Assembly: GCF_007746075.1 (NCBI RefSeq)
Contig: NZ_CP036339.1
Span: 5,919,786-5,983,785 of the forward strand
Direction: 5' to 3'
DNA length: 64,000 bases
Origin: Lacipirellula limnantheis
Lineage (GTDB): Bacteria > Planctomycetota > Planctomycetia > Pirellulales > Lacipirellulaceae
The notes under the pieces are model-generated. The model saw only the letters and a program-made list of their open reading frames with translations, was not told the DNA's origin and did not search any database. This document shows positions 40,785-49,333 of this stretch, one piece after another. Position 1 is the stretch's first letter. Each line of letters opens with the position of its first letter. Both the position numbers and the translations under genes were made by a program.

Positions 40785-40857
40785 CACCGGTTAGCTCAGT
40801 GGATAGAGCACCAGACCGATAATCTGGCTGTCGCGGGTTCGACTCCCGTACCGACCG
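40785..40857 (+). tRNA. Ile-type (GAT) tRNA-like gene with broken acceptor stem
   Basis: D-arm GCTC/GAGC with GG loop, anticodon arm CCAGA-CCGATAA-TCTGG (position 33 is C, not U), T-arm GCGGG-TTCGACT-CCCGT are all good. Only the inner four acceptor pairs form (CGGT/ACCG); the outer three do not. No CCA or CT follows. It is the tRNA-like unit nearest to the slipin gene. A degenerate partial copy (ACCGGTTAGCGCAGC at about 40734) precedes it. Confidence 0.65.
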
Positions 40858-41255
40858 CGAGTGTAAAAACTCGCTCCAACGAAGACGCGAGAGCGTCTCA
40901 GGCAACCCCAAGGGCAACGAACGAATGACTTGATCCGCCGTGCATCGCCGCGCTCGCCTTGGCGAGACGTCGATCGCGGCAGCGCCCGCCGACGCTCTGT
41001 AGTGCGTGGATTCCGCATTTGCGTCTGCAGCGTTTGAAGCAAGGGAGAAGTCGACCGCCGCTGCGAAGCGTTTGCTTCGCACCAACATCGACGGACGCTC
41101 GCCGACGGCGCTGCAGTCGCGATTGCTCAAACGACGCTCCGCGTGCGGAGGCGTGATCGATCGTTCGCTTCGTTGCCCGAGGGATTCTTCAAGAATCACG
41201 CGAACCAAGAAGTGGTTAAACGCATCGTTTATTTTCCATAGCAAAGCCAATCACA
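40858..41255. other. Non-coding stretch with six short hairpins
   Basis: Perfect or near-perfect hairpins lie at 40857-40874 (GCGAGT/ACTCGC), 40883-40898 (AGACGC/GCGTCT), 40953-40966 (CTCGCC/GGCGAG), 41063-41080 (GCGAAGC/GCTTCGC), 41134-41154 (TCCGC/GCGGA core) and 41183-41197 (GATTCTT/AAGAATC). No convincing gene is present. It could be a structured transcript ahead of the slipin gene. Confidence 0.5.
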
Positions 41256-41345
41256 TTAACCACGAAGGCACGGAGAGCACGGAGAGGAGTTACAGGACGA
41301 ATTGCCCACCGCATTTCCTCCGTGTCCTCTGTGCCTCCGTGGTTA
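41256..41345. repeat. Family C palindrome (CCACGAAGGCACGGAG type)
   Basis: The arms TTAACCACGAAGGCACGGAG and TCCTCTGTGCCTCCGTGGTT pair well. It lies about 95 bases before the slipin start and may separate it from the array. Confidence 0.85.
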
Positions 41346-41439
41346 GTATCTTCACGCCAAGCCATCGTGAAGAGTGCGAAGTAAGAAAGCATCACGACAT
41401 TCGCCGCATAGTCATGTCAAGAAAGGAGGTGCGGCCATC

Positions 41440-42540
41440 ATGTTCAAGCGAGTTCACATTCACAGCGACGAAGTCGGCCTGTACTTCCGCGACGGCGAGT
41501 TCCAAGGCTTGCTCGATGCGGGCCGACGCTGGATCTTCGATCCGTTGCAGAAAGTCCGCATCGACGTCGCGTCGCAGCGACTGCCGTGGCTCCGTCACGA
41601 TAAGCTCGACGTTATCGTTAAGAGCGGCGCTCTGGCGGGTCGTGCGCAAGTGGTGGACCTGAAGGACCACGAGCGGGCGCTGGTCTGGATCGACGGTCGC
41701 TTCAGCCACATCCCGCCGCCGGGCTTGTACGCGTACTGGACCGGTTTCAAGGAAGTGCGCATCGAAACGATCGACGCGCGGAAGGTCCGCTTCCAGCACG
41801 ACGACTTCAACGTGATCATCCGCAGCCAGCAAGCGTCGCAAGTGCTCGACGTGTGCACCGTGGACCGTCACAAGGTCGGCGTCGTGTTCAAAAACGGCGA
41901 TTACGTCGAAACCTTGCCGCCAGGCCAGTACGCTTGGTGGCGCGGCATGGGCGACGCGCGCGTGGCCGAGATCGACCTCCGTGAGCAGACCCTCGACGTC
42001 GCCGGTCAGGAAATCATGACCGCCGACAAGGTGACGCTCCGCATGAATGCAGTCGTCACCTACCGAGTGGTCGATGCACGGCAGTCGATCATGGTAGCCG
42101 ACGGCGCGACGCAATCGCTCTACCGCGAGGCGCAACTTGCGCTGCGGGCGATTGTGGCCACGCGCGATCTCGACTCGTTCTTGACCGAGAAGGATGCGGT
42201 CACCGGCGAGTTCGAGGAAGCGGTCAGCCGTCGCGCGGGCGAGTTGGGTCTGCAAATCGTCTCGGTGGGCGTCCGTGACGTCATCCTGCCGGGCGACATG
42301 AAGGACCTGATGAACAAGGTGACCGAGGCCAAAAAGGCGGCCGAGGCCAACTTGATCGTCCGCCGCGAGGAAACCGCCGCGATGCGCAGCCAAGCGAACA
42401 CGGCTCGGCTGCTCGCCGACAACCCCACGTTGATGCGGCTCCGGGAGTTGGAGGTGCTGGAGCGAGTCGCCGCGAGCGGCAAGCTTAACGTAGTCCTCGG
42501 CGAGAAGGGTTTGGCCGACCGCGTGGTCAATCTGTTGTAG
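41440..42540 (+). CDS. Slipin family (SPFH/Band-7) protein
   Basis: This 366-aa protein has no membrane helix. It opens FKRVHIHSDEVGLYFRDGEF, repeats a related block at about 140-200 (DRHKVGVVFKNGDYVETLPP), and continues as a Band-7 domain (EIMTADKVTLRMNAVVTYRV, ALRAIVATRDLDSFLTEKDA). An alpha-helical heptad-like tail follows (KDLMNKVTEAKKAAEANLIV). The start ATG at 41440 is preceded by AGGAGGTG. Cytosolic slipins of this type are known next to RtcB RNA ligase genes. Here the partner is the tRNA array. SPFH proteins form ring-like oligomers, so a scaffold role is likely. Confidence 0.93.
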   Translation: MFKRVHIHSDEVGLYFRDGEFQGLLDAGRRWIFDPLQKVRIDVASQRLPWLRHDKLDVIVKSGALAGRAQVVDLKDHERALVWIDGRFSHIPPPGLYAYWTGFKEVRIETIDARKVRFQHDDFNVIIRSQQASQVLDVCTVDRHKVGVVFKNGDYVETLPPGQYAWWRGMGDARVAEIDLREQTLDVAGQEIMTADKVTLRMNAVVTYRVVDARQSIMVADGATQSLYREAQLALRAIVATRDLDSFLTEKDAVTGEFEEAVSRRAGELGLQIVSVGVRDVILPGDMKDLMNKVTEAKKAAEANLIVRREETAAMRSQANTARLLADNPTLMRLRELEVLERVAASGKLNVVLGEKGLADRVVNLL

Positions 42541-42552
42541 TCAGCCTAACGA

Positions 42553-42582
42553 CCGGGCGTCGGGAGCAATCTCGGCGCCCGG
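42553..42582 (+). terminator. Hairpin after the slipin gene
   Basis: The arms CCGGGCGTCG and CGGCGCCCGG form a 10-bp stem with one G-T pair, 12 bases behind the slipin stop. There is no clear T-run (AGCTTTA follows). Confidence 0.5.
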
Positions 42583-42625
42583 CAGCTTTATGCAAGAGTG
42601 ATGCCGCTGCCGCCGAGCGGCGATC

Positions 42626-43804
42626 TTATTTAGCTTCCGCTGTGGAAGCGCCACTCGATTCGATCCAATCCAGCGAAAATCGCGTGAAGACGATCTTTCC
42701 GTAATCGTCAACTTCATACAGGCAGCCGGCCGAGGTCTCATCGATCGCTACCAGGCATGAGTAAGCGCTGCTCTTGCCGTAGAGTTGTCGTCGAAAGGGC
42801 CAAGTGGAGCCGTCGTCAACGCTGCCGCGCAAGGTCAGGTTGCGGCGCATCGTCTCATCGGCCGGGTTTGTAAACAGAATCAAACCAGGGTCCGCGTCCG
42901 ACGGCCAGCGGACGCGGCGTATGCTCGCCTGGCATACTGGTTCAATGAGCGCTGGATCGTGTCGCTGATTGTCCCACGAGTCGCCTCCGTCGGTACTATA
43001 CGCGACCTGACGAGCAGGGATCGAGCGGTCGTAGTTTCGCATGTTGATCATCAGCGCCCCGTCGGACAATTCCACAATCTCGCATTCGTTGACGTCGTCC
43101 TTCGGGGTCGGCTCGCCGCGCTGCCAACTGGCGCCGTGGTCGTCGGAATAGATCGCGTGCGAGCCGTAACGACGACTCGACTGCTCCATGTGATCGCAGG
43201 GAACGACCAGGCGTCCGCGATGCGGACCCTGGTGGATTTGGATCGCGGCGCCGGGTCCGGTGGCGTACCAGGTCCACGATTCGTCCTTGGTCGTGGACGT
43301 GACGTTGATCGGCGCGGTCCAAGAAGCGCCCAAGTCATCGCTATGCGTCATCCATACGGTCCGCGTTCCGCGGGAGCTTTTAGATATGATGTCGTCCTCG
43401 CGGTCAGTTCCCAGGTTGTGAGTGAGAGGGAGCCAAATGACGCCAGTCGTCGTATCGACTACGGGGCAAGGATTGCCGCAGCTGTTCGCCCCGTCGTCCC
43501 AGATCAACTGGAGCGGCCCCCACGTTTTTCCGCCGTCGTTCGACCGTCGGCACACGACGTCGATATCGCCCGCATCGCCGGCGCCATTCTTTCGCCCCTC
43601 GCAGATGGCGATCAGCGAAGCCTGCGCTTGTACAATGGCGGGGATACGGAACGTGTGGTAACCATCAGCGCCGCGCTCGAAGACGACGCTTGTTTGCGGT
43701 TCGGCCAACGCTCGGCTGGGAGCGACGGCGAACAGCAGCGCGGCGACGGTTAATAGGACGAATCGCTGCAATCGGTTCTCACCAATCCGAAGTAGTCGGC
43801 TCAT
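42626..43804 (-). CDS. Secreted exo-alpha-sialidase-like BNR protein
   Basis: This 392-aa protein has a signal peptide (LQRFVLLTVAALLFAVAPSR) and a six-bladed sialidase fold: the FRIP arginine motif in HTFRIPAIVQAQ and Asp-boxes SNDGGKTWG, SDDLGASWT, SDDHGASWQ and STDGGDSW. Sialidases release terminal sialic or related nonulosonic acids from glycans. The start at 43804 (MSRLLRIGENRLQRFVLL) fits the leader; the ribosome site is weak (CAGGGC). The next gene upstream on the same strand is a GntP-type permease, 300 bases away, so the pair may import and use sugar acids. Confidence 0.93.
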   Translation of the reverse strand: MSRLLRIGENRLQRFVLLTVAALLFAVAPSRALAEPQTSVVFERGADGYHTFRIPAIVQAQASLIAICEGRKNGAGDAGDIDVVCRRSNDGGKTWGPLQLIWDDGANSCGNPCPVVDTTTGVIWLPLTHNLGTDREDDIISKSSRGTRTVWMTHSDDLGASWTAPINVTSTTKDESWTWYATGPGAAIQIHQGPHRGRLVVPCDHMEQSSRRYGSHAIYSDDHGASWQRGEPTPKDDVNECEIVELSDGALMINMRNYDRSIPARQVAYSTDGGDSWDNQRHDPALIEPVCQASIRRVRWPSDADPGLILFTNPADETMRRNLTLRGSVDDGSTWPFRRQLYGKSSAYSCLVAIDETSAGCLYEVDDYGKIVFTRFSLDWIESSGASTAEAK

Positions 43805-44103
43805 GCCCTGACGATCGATCTGTACGGCATGAGGTATGGCGTTCACGAAATTGCCGTGCAGCGGTTGTTTGTCAGCGACGAAGGCGATACGGCCGTGCCA
43901 AACCAAGAGTGCTCCCCCCGATGCCTTCCTGGAACGAGCGCATGGCGATGACTACCAGGCCATGATCATCCCCCTGAAATGAAACAGCGTCTAGCCCTCA
44001 GGCGGCTGTTCGTCAGCCCAATTCTATCTGCATTCCATCTCTTCGCGGAACGGTAAGATCAGCTGCTGAAAGCCAGAGACTGCGCACGCTACGTGCGCCG
44101 TCG
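43805..44103. other. Intergenic, nothing recognised
   Basis: No gene, repeat or hairpin of note was seen between the sialidase and permease genes. Confidence 0.5.
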
Positions 44104-45495
44104 TCAGAAGCTCGCCAGCGCAATTACCAGCCCCATGCCGATCAGCGGGATGACGACCGTGACGATTCCAATGTCGAAGTAGGACTGCTTGTGCGTGAGA
44201 CCGCAGATGGTGAGCAACGTGATCACGGCTCCGTTATGCGGCAACGAGTCGAGTCCGCCTGAAGCCATTGAGGCCACGCGATGCATCACTTCGGGGCTGA
44301 CGCCGTTTTCGAGAGCTCGTTGGTAGAAGGTCGAGCCAAGGCTTTCCAAGGCAATGCTCAAACCGCCCGACGCGGAGCCGGTAATCCCGGCGAGCACTGA
44401 GATCGCCGCTGCTTCGGAGATGAGCGGGTTGTGCGGCACAAAGTTGAGCAATGCATTCTTGATCACCGTAAACGCTGGCAGCGCAGCGACCGTGGCGCCG
44501 TAGCCGACCTCCGAAGCAACGTTAAACACGGGCAACAAACAATCAGCGGCGCCTCCCTTCAGGATCTCGTTCAGCCGTCGACGACACCGCGCCGAGCCGA
44601 CGATCACCACGGTGCAGGCCGTGAGCATGGCGATGACCGACGACCAGATGCCGCGGACGTCGGCGATCTTCACCCCGCCAAACAGCGGCTCAGCCAAGTA
44701 CGCTGCTTCCCAATGGGGGATCCACAGTTCGGCCGCCACAAAATTGACGAGCAATACGCAAACGATTGGAGCCATCGCGAGGAAAAACGGCGGCAATGCT
44801 TCGCCCGCATCGAGGGCCGGTGCGCGAGCCATGCTCGGTCCGTAGCCTCCCGAGGCGTATCCTTCGCCGTGCAAGGCCGCGCTACTGGCCCGACGATTTA
44901 GCCAGAGCATCCCGAGTGCGAAAATCACCAGCCCCCCCATCGTTCCCAGCACCGGCGCCGCGAAGGCCGTGGTTTTGAAGTAGGGCATGGGGATCAGGTT
45001 CTGAATCTGCATGGACCCTGGAAAAGAAGTCATCGTGAAGGTGCCCGAACCAAGCGCGATCGCGCCAGGAATGAGCCGCCGCGGAATATCGGCGTGTTGA
45101 AAGACGGAACTAGCCAACGCATGAACGGCAAACACGATCACAAACAGCGATACGCCGCCGTAGGTTAACACGGCCGTGCAGAGCACGACGGCAAAGATGG
45201 CATGCCGAGGCCCCAGCAGCGAAGTGATCTGGTTGGAAATCGACTGGGCGCACCCCGAGTGTTCCATCAATTTGCCGAATACCGCTCCCAACAGGAACAA
45301 CGGGAAGTACTTTGCCAGGAACTTCCCCAGCGCGGGCATAAAGATCTGCGTGTACGCCGCCAGCAGCGGAACTTCTCCGCTGAGCGCCACGGCCAGCATC
45401 GCCATCGCTGGAGCGAGAATGATGACGCTCGCCCCGTGATACGCGAGGTACATCAACAACAGCAGCGAGAGCACTAGCCCCAGAAGTCCGATCAT
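44104..45495 (-). CDS. GntP family permease
   Basis: A 463-aa inner-membrane protein with about 12 helices. The blocks KYFPLFLLGAVFGKLMEHSG, SLFVIVFAVHALASSVFQHA, GTFTMTSFPGSMQIQNLIP and ITGSASGGLSIALESLG match the GntP/IT superfamily used for gluconate and related acids. The ATG at 45495 gives an N-terminus that enters the first helix directly; a TTG at 45528 would add 11 residues. Neither has a strong ribosome site. Substrate is not readable; the sialidase downstream hints at sugar acids. Confidence 0.9.
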   Translation of the reverse strand: MIGLLGLVLSLLLLMYLAYHGASVIILAPAMAMLAVALSGEVPLLAAYTQIFMPALGKFLAKYFPLFLLGAVFGKLMEHSGCAQSISNQITSLLGPRHAIFAVVLCTAVLTYGGVSLFVIVFAVHALASSVFQHADIPRRLIPGAIALGSGTFTMTSFPGSMQIQNLIPMPYFKTTAFAAPVLGTMGGLVIFALGMLWLNRRASSAALHGEGYASGGYGPSMARAPALDAGEALPPFFLAMAPIVCVLLVNFVAAELWIPHWEAAYLAEPLFGGVKIADVRGIWSSVIAMLTACTVVIVGSARCRRRLNEILKGGAADCLLPVFNVASEVGYGATVAALPAFTVIKNALLNFVPHNPLISEAAAISVLAGITGSASGGLSIALESLGSTFYQRALENGVSPEVMHRVASMASGGLDSLPHNGAVITLLTICGLTHKQSYFDIGIVTVVIPLIGMGLVIALASF

Positions 45496-45964
45496 CGGTA
45501 CGCTCGCAATCAGGGGAGAACTTGGCAAAGAGAGGCTTTGTCGCCGACCGCTTCAACGACGGCGCCGGCAAATCCGATCGATTCTGCGCATGCTGGCTAG
45601 AACGCGTTCCTCAGCGGAGTCGCCGCAGGAATCGACCGTCGTCGTCAATGCAAAACGCGGTAGATGGTAGAAAAGTGTTGATAGCGGCCGGACGCTTGCT
45701 GAAGAGTGTATAAGGTGCGCACCAGCGACCGCAACACAATTCTGGAAGAGTTCCAGCGCTTGCTAGGCATCCCGACATTCAGCCAGTGATGCGTTGACGA
45801 ACCGATGGCAACTTGCCGCGGTCGTGATAGACTTCGTCTGGATAGAATCTGGCGGCCTGGAGATGCGGCGTCGCGAGGTTTTTCGAGGCCCGCTCCTCCT
45901 GTGGATACGCTCATCTTGCCGTCGTTCGACTAAGCGATGGCGTCTAGGGAACTGGAACTCGATC
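45496..45964. other. Divergent promoter region, no gene seen
   Basis: The stretch between the permease and the acyl-CoA dehydrogenase gene holds no convincing frame or repeat. It must hold promoters for both directions. Confidence 0.5.
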
Positions 45965-47194
45965 ATGTCGTTTGACGACTCCCCGCAAGTGAGTCAACTC
46001 CGGCGAAATCTGCTGGAGTTCATGGACGAGTTGATCTACCCGCACGAACGAACGTATCAAGAACAACTGCGCGACGCCGCCGATCGTTGGCAACCGCTGC
46101 CGATCATGGAGGAGTTGAAGCTTAAGGCTCGTCAGCGAGGGCTCTGGAACCTGTTTCTCCCGGCGAGCGAACATGGCGCCGGCCTGACGAATCTTGAGTA
46201 CGCGCCGCTTTGCGAGATCATGGGCCGCTCGCCGATCGCTCCCGAGGCGTTCAATTGTTCGGCTCCCGACACCGGCAACATGGAAGTGCTCGCCCGCTAC
46301 GGCACCGACGAGCAAAAGTCGCAGTGGTTGACGCCCCTGCTCGAAGGAACCATCCGCTCATGCTTCGCCATGACCGAACCCGACGTCGCCTCATCCGACG
46401 CGACGAATATTCGAGCTCACATCGCGCGGGAGGGCGATTCGTACGTCATCACCGGACGTAAGTGGTGGATATCCGGAGCCGGCGACGCGCGATGCAAGAT
46501 CTGCATCCTGATGGGCATGACGAATCCACATGCCCCGCCGCATCAGCGGCAGTCGATGATCTTGATCCCGCTAGACGCCGCCGGCGTGACGATTCGACGA
46601 ACGCTCTCGGTGTTCGGATACGATCACGCCCCGCACGGACATGCGGAGATATCCTTCGAGAACGTCGGCGTCCCCGCCTCCAATATACTATTAGGGGAAG
46701 GGCGCGGTTTCGAGATCGCCCAAGGACGATTGGGGCCGGGGCGGATTCATCATTGCATGCGACTGATCGGCCAGGCAGAGCGAGCCCTGGAGGCGATGTG
46801 CTGTCGCGTTGCGTCGCGGGTCGCGGCCGGCAAACCGCTGTCCGAGCAGGGGACGATTCGAGCCGACATCGCCAATTCACGGATCGAGATCGAACAGGCG
46901 CGTCTGCTCGTGCTGCAGGCGGCGCATCTCATGGACACGGTCGGCAATAAGGCGGCGCGGAATGAGATCGCGATGATTAAAGTGGTGGCGCCGAGCATGG
47001 CGCTGCGCGTCATTGATCGAGCGATTCAGGCGCACGGCGGGGCCGGAGTTTGCGAAGATTTCGGTCTCGCGGCGGCTTGGGCCGAGGCCCGGACGTTGCG
47101 ATTGGCTGACGGTCCCGACGAGGTTCATCGCGAAGCGATCGCCAAGTGGGAACTGCGCAAGTCGGCGCCGTCGAGCCCGAGCGCCGACGGCTAG
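45965..47194 (+). CDS. Acyl-CoA dehydrogenase (ACAD10/11- or LvaC-like)
   Basis: A 409-aa flavoprotein with all ACAD blocks: helical N-terminus (LLEFMDELIYPHERTYQEQL), CFAMTEPDVASSDATNIRAH for FAD/substrate binding, YVITGRKWWISGAGD, ILLGEGRGFEIAQGRLGPGR, QAHGGAGVCEDF. The N-terminal sequence resembles the ACAD11/LvaC subgroup. It is the first gene of a four-gene cluster with two SDR enzymes and an APH-like kinase. In that subgroup, elimination of phosphate from a 4-phosphoacyl-CoA is an established role. Start ATG at 45965. Confidence 0.93.
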   Translation: MSFDDSPQVSQLRRNLLEFMDELIYPHERTYQEQLRDAADRWQPLPIMEELKLKARQRGLWNLFLPASEHGAGLTNLEYAPLCEIMGRSPIAPEAFNCSAPDTGNMEVLARYGTDEQKSQWLTPLLEGTIRSCFAMTEPDVASSDATNIRAHIAREGDSYVITGRKWWISGAGDARCKICILMGMTNPHAPPHQRQSMILIPLDAAGVTIRRTLSVFGYDHAPHGHAEISFENVGVPASNILLGEGRGFEIAQGRLGPGRIHHCMRLIGQAERALEAMCCRVASRVAAGKPLSEQGTIRADIANSRIEIEQARLLVLQAAHLMDTVGNKAARNEIAMIKVVAPSMALRVIDRAIQAHGGAGVCEDFGLAAAWAEARTLRLADGPDEVHREAIAKWELRKSAPSSPSADG

Positions 47195-47235
47195 CGCCTT
47201 GGAGCGTCGCCGGTCAACCTGAATTGGAGGCTGCC

Positions 47236-48039
47236 TTGCAACTTCGTGATCAAGTGGTCGTCGTGACGGGAGCGGGCCGGGGGATCGGCGCCGCGCTGGC
47301 GCGCCGATTCGCTCGCGAGGGGGCTCGCGGCGTCTACGTCGTCGATCGCGATGAAGGGCCGGCGCGGCAAATTGCCGCCGAGTGCGGGGGCACCCCAATC
47401 GTTTTAGACGTCGCGTGCGAATCGGACGTCAAAGCGTTCGTCGATTCCGCCTTCGCTACATTTGGGCGGATAGACCTCTACTGCTCCAATGCCGGCGTCA
47501 TGCAGGATGGCGGCATTGAGGCGAGCAACGCCGATTGGCAACGCGCCTGGGAGATCAACTTTCTCGCTCACCTTTATGCGGCGCGGGCGCTCGTCCCGCA
47601 CATGATCGAGCAAGGAGGAGGCTATCTCCTCCAAACCGCATCCGCTGCCGGATTATTGACCCAAATCGGCGCCGCCCCGTACTCGGTGACGAAACACGCC
47701 GCGGTGGCGTTTGCCGAGTGGCTATCAATCACGTACCACCGTCAGGGTCTTCGCGTCTCGTGTCTCTGCCCGCAAGGCGTTCATACGCGCATGCTGGATG
47801 ACTGCGAGTCGGCGCCGGCCGACTTGCTGCGTGATGCTGCGTTGACGCCCGAGCAGGTCGCCGATGCGGTCGTTCAAGGTCTGGCCGACGAATCGTTTCT
47901 CATTCTTCCTCATGCCGAAGTCGCCACGTACGTCGAGCATCGAGCCTGCGAGAATGAACGCTGGCTGCGCGGCATGCGTCGACTTTGGGATCGCGTCAGC
48001 CCGGACGACGGTCGGCAAGGTTCAGTTGATCCAAAGTAG
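47236..48039 (+). CDS. SDR family NAD(P)-dependent oxidoreductase
   Basis: This 267-aa protein has the classical SDR nucleotide motif VVVVTGAGRGIGAALARRFA, the NAG block (LYCSNAGVMQDGG), the catalytic Ser-Tyr-Lys (TASAAGLL, YSVTKHA) and typical length. The TTG start at 47236 has GGAGG 5 bases upstream. It follows the acyl-CoA dehydrogenase by 41 bases and probably acts on the same acyl-CoA intermediates. Confidence 0.92.
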   Translation: MQLRDQVVVVTGAGRGIGAALARRFAREGARGVYVVDRDEGPARQIAAECGGTPIVLDVACESDVKAFVDSAFATFGRIDLYCSNAGVMQDGGIEASNADWQRAWEINFLAHLYAARALVPHMIEQGGGYLLQTASAAGLLTQIGAAPYSVTKHAAVAFAEWLSITYHRQGLRVSCLCPQGVHTRMLDDCESAPADLLRDAALTPEQVADAVVQGLADESFLILPHAEVATYVEHRACENERWLRGMRRLWDRVSPDDGRQGSVDPK

Positions 48040-48217
48040 TCAAAAGCGCTCAAGTGGATCTCACGTACGTTGGGTTCAGTCGGCAATCGAGACGTTCGTT
48101 GCTGCAAGGAATTGCATTTTCCTGCGGAACCAGTCACTCTAAGCGAGTTCGTTCTCTTCTCTCACGCTGACTTTTCGCATCGACGTTTTCCGCTTTTCTT
48201 CTTTTCACTGACCGATC

Positions 48218-49276
48218 ATGTCCACCGGAGAAGCAGAAGTTGTCGCCGCTCGTCCAGGCGAAGAGCTCGATCTGCACGGTCTCGCTGCCTTTCTTCGCGA
48301 GCAAGGCATTATCCGCTCGGGCGACTTGAGCGTGATGCAGTTCCCACACGGACACTCGAATCTCACGTATCTGCTGCGCTGCGGAACAGAAGAGTGGGTG
48401 CTGCGGCGCCCTCCCTTCGGCAATCAAGTCAAGTCGGCCCATGATATGGGAAGAGAGTTTCGCGTGCTCTCGGGATTAAGTCCCATTTTTCCAGCCGCCC
48501 CTCGACCACTGGCGCTGTGCACGGACGAATCAATTTTGGGGGCGCCATTCTATGTGATGGAGCGGCGGCGCGGACTGATCGTGCGGCGAGAGTGGCCCAC
48601 CCATCTGCCCCGCGATCCCGAATTGCTGCGCGAGATGTGCGGAGCCCTCATCGATGCCCTGGCGGACCTGCACGCGATCGACCCGCGCGAGGCGGGACTC
48701 GAGACCTTCGGCAAGCCGGCAGGCTACGTCCGGCGACAGGTCGAGGGCTGGACCAAGCGCTACGGCGACGCCGAAACCGACCAGATTCCCGAGATGGGGG
48801 ACGTCTCCGCGTGGTTGGCGGCGAAGCTTCCCGCCGAGAGCGGCGTCGCGATCATTCACAATGACTTCAAGTTCGACAACATCGCCTTTGATCCAGACAA
48901 TACTCGTCGCGTCGCCACCGTCTTCGACTGGGAGATGGCGACGATCGGCGACCCGCTGATGGATCTTGGGTCGACGCTAGGGTACTGGGTCGAGGCCTCC
49001 GAAGCCGAGGAACTGGCGGCGTCGTTCGTCGGTCCGACATGGCTGCCAGGCGCGATGACGCGTCAGGAATTGATCGATCGCTACGCCGAGCGCCGCGGCA
49101 TCCAAAGCTCCGACATGCAGTACTACCGAGTCTTTGGCCTGTTCAAGATCGCGGTGATCGTCCAACAAATCTACGCACGCTTCAAGCGAGGATTGACCCA
49201 TGATCCTCGCTTTGAAGCGCTCGACGCCAGCGTTCGAAGTCTGGCGCGGCAGGCCGCGCGTGAGATTGCAGCGTAA
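48218..49276 (+). CDS. APH-fold kinase (LvaA / ACAD10-11 kinase domain-like)
   Basis: This 352-aa protein shows the aminoglycoside-phosphotransferase fold: FPHGHSNLTYLLRCG at the nucleotide loop, the catalytic IHNDFKFDNIAFD and the metal-binding FDWEMATIGDPLMDLG. Its closest setting is the kinase half of ACAD10/11 and LvaA, which phosphorylates 4-hydroxyacyl-CoA before the dehydrogenase removes phosphate. Here kinase and dehydrogenase are separate genes in one cluster. Antibiotic resistance is much less likely given the neighbours. Confidence 0.9.
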   Translation: MSTGEAEVVAARPGEELDLHGLAAFLREQGIIRSGDLSVMQFPHGHSNLTYLLRCGTEEWVLRRPPFGNQVKSAHDMGREFRVLSGLSPIFPAAPRPLALCTDESILGAPFYVMERRRGLIVRREWPTHLPRDPELLREMCGALIDALADLHAIDPREAGLETFGKPAGYVRRQVEGWTKRYGDAETDQIPEMGDVSAWLAAKLPAESGVAIIHNDFKFDNIAFDPDNTRRVATVFDWEMATIGDPLMDLGSTLGYWVEASEAEELAASFVGPTWLPGAMTRQELIDRYAERRGIQSSDMQYYRVFGLFKIAVIVQQIYARFKRGLTHDPRFEALDASVRSLARQAAREIAA

Positions 49277-49333
49277 CGCGCCCCGTCGTCGTTCATTCGT
49301 TCACTCGACCACTCAAGAACACGGAGGTGCCCC

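Noticed and set aside
48218..49276. Aminoglycoside resistance kinase
   Set aside because: The fold fits, but the setting with acyl-CoA dehydrogenase and SDR genes favours an LvaA/ACAD11-type kinase.
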